Of a stretch of 64,000 nt of DNA, positions 62,058 to 64,000 are shown in pieces. The stretch comes from Climacteris rufus (Eukaryota; Chordata; Aves; Passeriformes; Climacteridae): NCBI GenBank assembly GCA_013398175.1, contig VZRZ01006168.1, forward strand, positions 671,666 to 735,665, in the 5' to 3' direction. Position numbers and translations under genes: made by a program. The notes under the pieces were generated by a model, which made no database searches, had not been told where the DNA came from, and was given only the letters and a program-made list of their open reading frames with translations. How positions within the stretch are numbered: position 1 is the stretch's first letter; the number at the start of each line of letters is the position of its first letter.

Positions 62058-62810
62058 TCACAGAATCACAGAAACACTTAGGTTGGAAGAGACCAAGCTA
62101 GTCCAACCTTTGATCACCACCTTGTCAACTAGACCATGGCACCAAGGTCATTTCTTGAACACCTCCAGGCCTGGTGACTCCACCACCTCCCTGGGCAGCC
62201 CATTCCAATGTTTCACAACCCTTCCAGTGAACAAATTCTTCCTCCTGTCCAACCTGAGCCTCCTCAGTGCAGCTTGAGGCCATTTCCTCTTGGCCTGTTG
62301 CTGGTTGCCTGAGAGAAAAGGCCAACCCCCACCTAGCTAGTGCCTCATTTCAGGGAGTTGTAGAGAGTGATAAAGTCTCCCCTGAGCCTCATTTTCTCCA
62401 GGCTAAACACCGCCAGCTCTCTCAGTCACTCCTCATAAGACTTGTGCTCCAGACCTCTCACCAGGAGGGCTCCATTGCCCTTCTCTGCACTCGCTCCAGC
62501 ACTTCAAAGTCTTTCTTGGTGTGAGGGGTACAAAACTGAACACAGGATTTGAGGTGTGGTCTCACCAGTGCTGAATACAGGGGGACAATCACTGCCCTGG
62601 TCCTTCTGGCCACACTGTTCCTGATACAGGCCAGAATGCCATTGACCTTCTTGGCCACCTGGGCACAGGCTGACTCATGTTGAGCCACTGTCAAGCAGCA
62701 CTTTTCTACTGGGTTACTTTCCCCCAGCCTGTAGCCCTGTTTGGGGTTGTTGTGACACAAGTCCAGGACTTGGAACTTGGCCTTGTTGAACCTCACACTG
62801 CTGGCTTCAG
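62058..62810 (-). mobile_element. CR1 LINE, best-preserved copy, 5'-truncated
   Basis: Plus-strand TCACAGAATCACAGAA opens the element (antisense of the CR1 tail), followed by GGTTGGAAGAGACCAAGCTA, AGTCCAACC, CACCACCTCCCTGGGCAGCC, CTTCCTCCTGTCCAACCTGA, CTCCAGGCTAAACACCGCCA, GAGGTGTGGTCTCACCAGTG, GCCATTGACCTTCTTGGCCA and TGTTGAACCTCACACTGCTG. It includes the whole 3' UTR and the C-terminal end of ORF2. The 5' truncation is at about 62810. Low divergence makes it the youngest CR1 in the window. Confidence 0.95.
62458..62796 (-). pseudogene. CR1 ORF2 C-terminal fragment (reverse-transcriptase polyprotein end)
   Basis: A 112-codon open frame in the minus sense of the CR1 at 62058-62810. It shows the CR1 ORF2 C-terminal signature: a start resembling 'MKFNKxKCxVLHLGxxNP', then 'QVAKKVNGILACIRNSVA', 'VIVPLYSALVRPHL', and an 'LERVQRRA' end. 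The catalytic reverse-transcriptase core and the endonuclease domain lie upstream in a full element and are absent here because of 5' truncation. The methionine at the start is an internal residue of ORF2 and not a true initiator. Nonfunctional; it survives only because the insertion is young. Confidence 0.85.
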
Positions 62811-64000
62811 TATTTCATATATTGAAATACAAGGAAATTATGTCTTCTAACAGTACAGTAAGTATATTTTTAGAAAAAAGACAGCAATGCTAGTTACATT
62901 ATCAGATACAAGACTAGCTTTCTCCAGAAAGCTGACTTATACATGATTCTTTGTCAGTACAGTTTAAAATGGATTTTGAATTCCTGCTGTCTTCAATGTC
63001 CTGGAGGCAGTGCCACAATCTCTAACTCATTAACAAGGTGTGGTAAGGTACTAGGGAGTGGTTCCTTATAAGCTACTGCCCAACTCCCACTGCTAGGACT
63101 ATGAAACTTCATTGCAAGTTAAAGCTGGCTCCTTATTGTTTAGTAAATGAGATAAATTGGAGCACTATGAATGCCAAAACACCAACAGGAGGAGTTCACC
63201 TTTTACACTTTGCAATTCAGGTTTCATTTACTTCTATGGTAGCTAGTTAGATGAAGACATAACTCTTTTTCCTCAATTCTGATGCAATATATCAGTTGCA
63301 AATGCAAGCAGAAAAGTATTTGAGAAAGGCATTCCTGAGGAATAGACTTGTAATATCTCGGCTCTACAGATTTGTGTACATTAGCTGAAGCATGATAGGG
63401 CCAGACCTTCAGCTGGCCTTTCAGCTCCATTAACTTTCAATAACACTATAACAAATTACATGAGCTCATGATGTGCCCCATGATGTTTAATATCTGACAA
63501 CTGAAGAAAAGTGGATTAAAACAACATCAAAGCATACAGGCTCCTAACTCTCTATCTAGATCAGTATGAGTTTAAGCTTAGATTTCTTTTTGGCTTTCGT
63601 CCTTCGCTTGTTATTTATTTCAAGCATCATATTCAAAGACAGTGAAAAATTGCTTAGCTGAGACTGAAAGTCAGTACGATTATCCAGTTATACTGTAACA
63701 CAATATATCACACAGTTTTCTACCAGTTTTTCAAGAAAGAATTCTGCATTTGTTTAAAAATGAAAATATTTTGTGTGTTTAATTTGTCATACAGTAAGTA
63801 AAACATTTAACATGTCTATATTGTACTTGCAATAAGGATTCTATGTATAAAACTATCAATTGCATAAACTTTCAGTACATATATATAACCGTTTCTGACA
63901 CTACAGTACTGATCCTTGTACTGATAGTTTAGATATCAGACTTAAAGTACAAACTTTCACATATACCAGTCACTACCACACAGATTTACAAAAAAAAAAA
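62811..64000. other. Non-genic AT-rich DNA
   Basis: Nothing recognised. The window ends in an A-run (63991-64000), which may be a window edge inside a longer homopolymer. Confidence 0.6.

Noticed and set aside
63991..64000. Terminal poly-A as the tail of a retroposed gene
   Set aside because: Only ten A at the window edge, with no polyadenylation signal or gene-like sequence in front.

Overview
This window reads as vertebrate, and specifically avian, nuclear DNA. It is AT-rich and CpG-poor, no open reading frame looks like a host gene, and the only recognisable genic material comes from transposable elements typical of birds: CR1 LINEs truncated at the 5' end (including one older, L3/CR1-like copy) and LTRs of endogenous retroviruses (ERVs) in avian forms (TGTTGTGGTTT... 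/ ...AAACCACAACA termini). A songbird or close relative is plausible from the LTR types, but this was judged by eye from remembered consensus features, without a database search. The window is best described as a gene desert or the inside of a very large intron. No rRNA, tRNA, CRISPR or bacterial feature is present.

Layout. 1-4.1 kb: nothing recognised. 4.1-4.6 kb: a likely LTR remnant and a CR1 3' tip. 5.7-6.5 kb: a perfect 610-bp (GAATA)122 microsatellite joined to the 3' end of a reverse-strand CR1. 8.1-8.4 kb: a GC-rich islet. 13.5-14.4 kb: a reverse-strand ERV LTR with a polypurine tract and probable internal remnant. 28.0-29.2 kb: a reverse CR1 carrying an internal 5-bp-period tract, abutted by an LTR fragment. 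32.7-33.4 kb: two small LTR remnants. 34.7-35.3 kb: an ancient CR1 between diverged 38-bp direct repeats. 38.2-38.5 kb: a second GC-rich islet. 40.4-41.5 kb: a perfect hairpin, then a forward ERV LTR whose U3 holds six perfect copies of a 56-bp unit rich in CpG and palindromes, followed by a TATA box and polyadenylation signal. 44.6-45.2 kb: a CR1 3' end and a third GC-rich block ending at an AATAAA. 46.6-47.0 kb: a forward CR1. 53.3-54.4 kb: a complete solo LTR with a perfect 5-bp target-site duplication (GCACT). 56.0-56.6 kb: an older LTR with decayed CRE and TATA motifs. 59.1-59.6 and 62.1-62.8 kb: two reverse CR1s, the last keeping an open 112-codon remnant of the reverse-transcriptase C-terminus.

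No host genes can be shown to work together here. The functional logic visible is retroelement biology: LTR promoters, polyadenylation signals and LINE tails that seed microsatellites. The best leads are the 56-bp U3 array, with a perfect p53-type decamer and a STAT-type spaced palindrome in every unit, and the pentanucleotide expansions tied to two separate CR1 copies.
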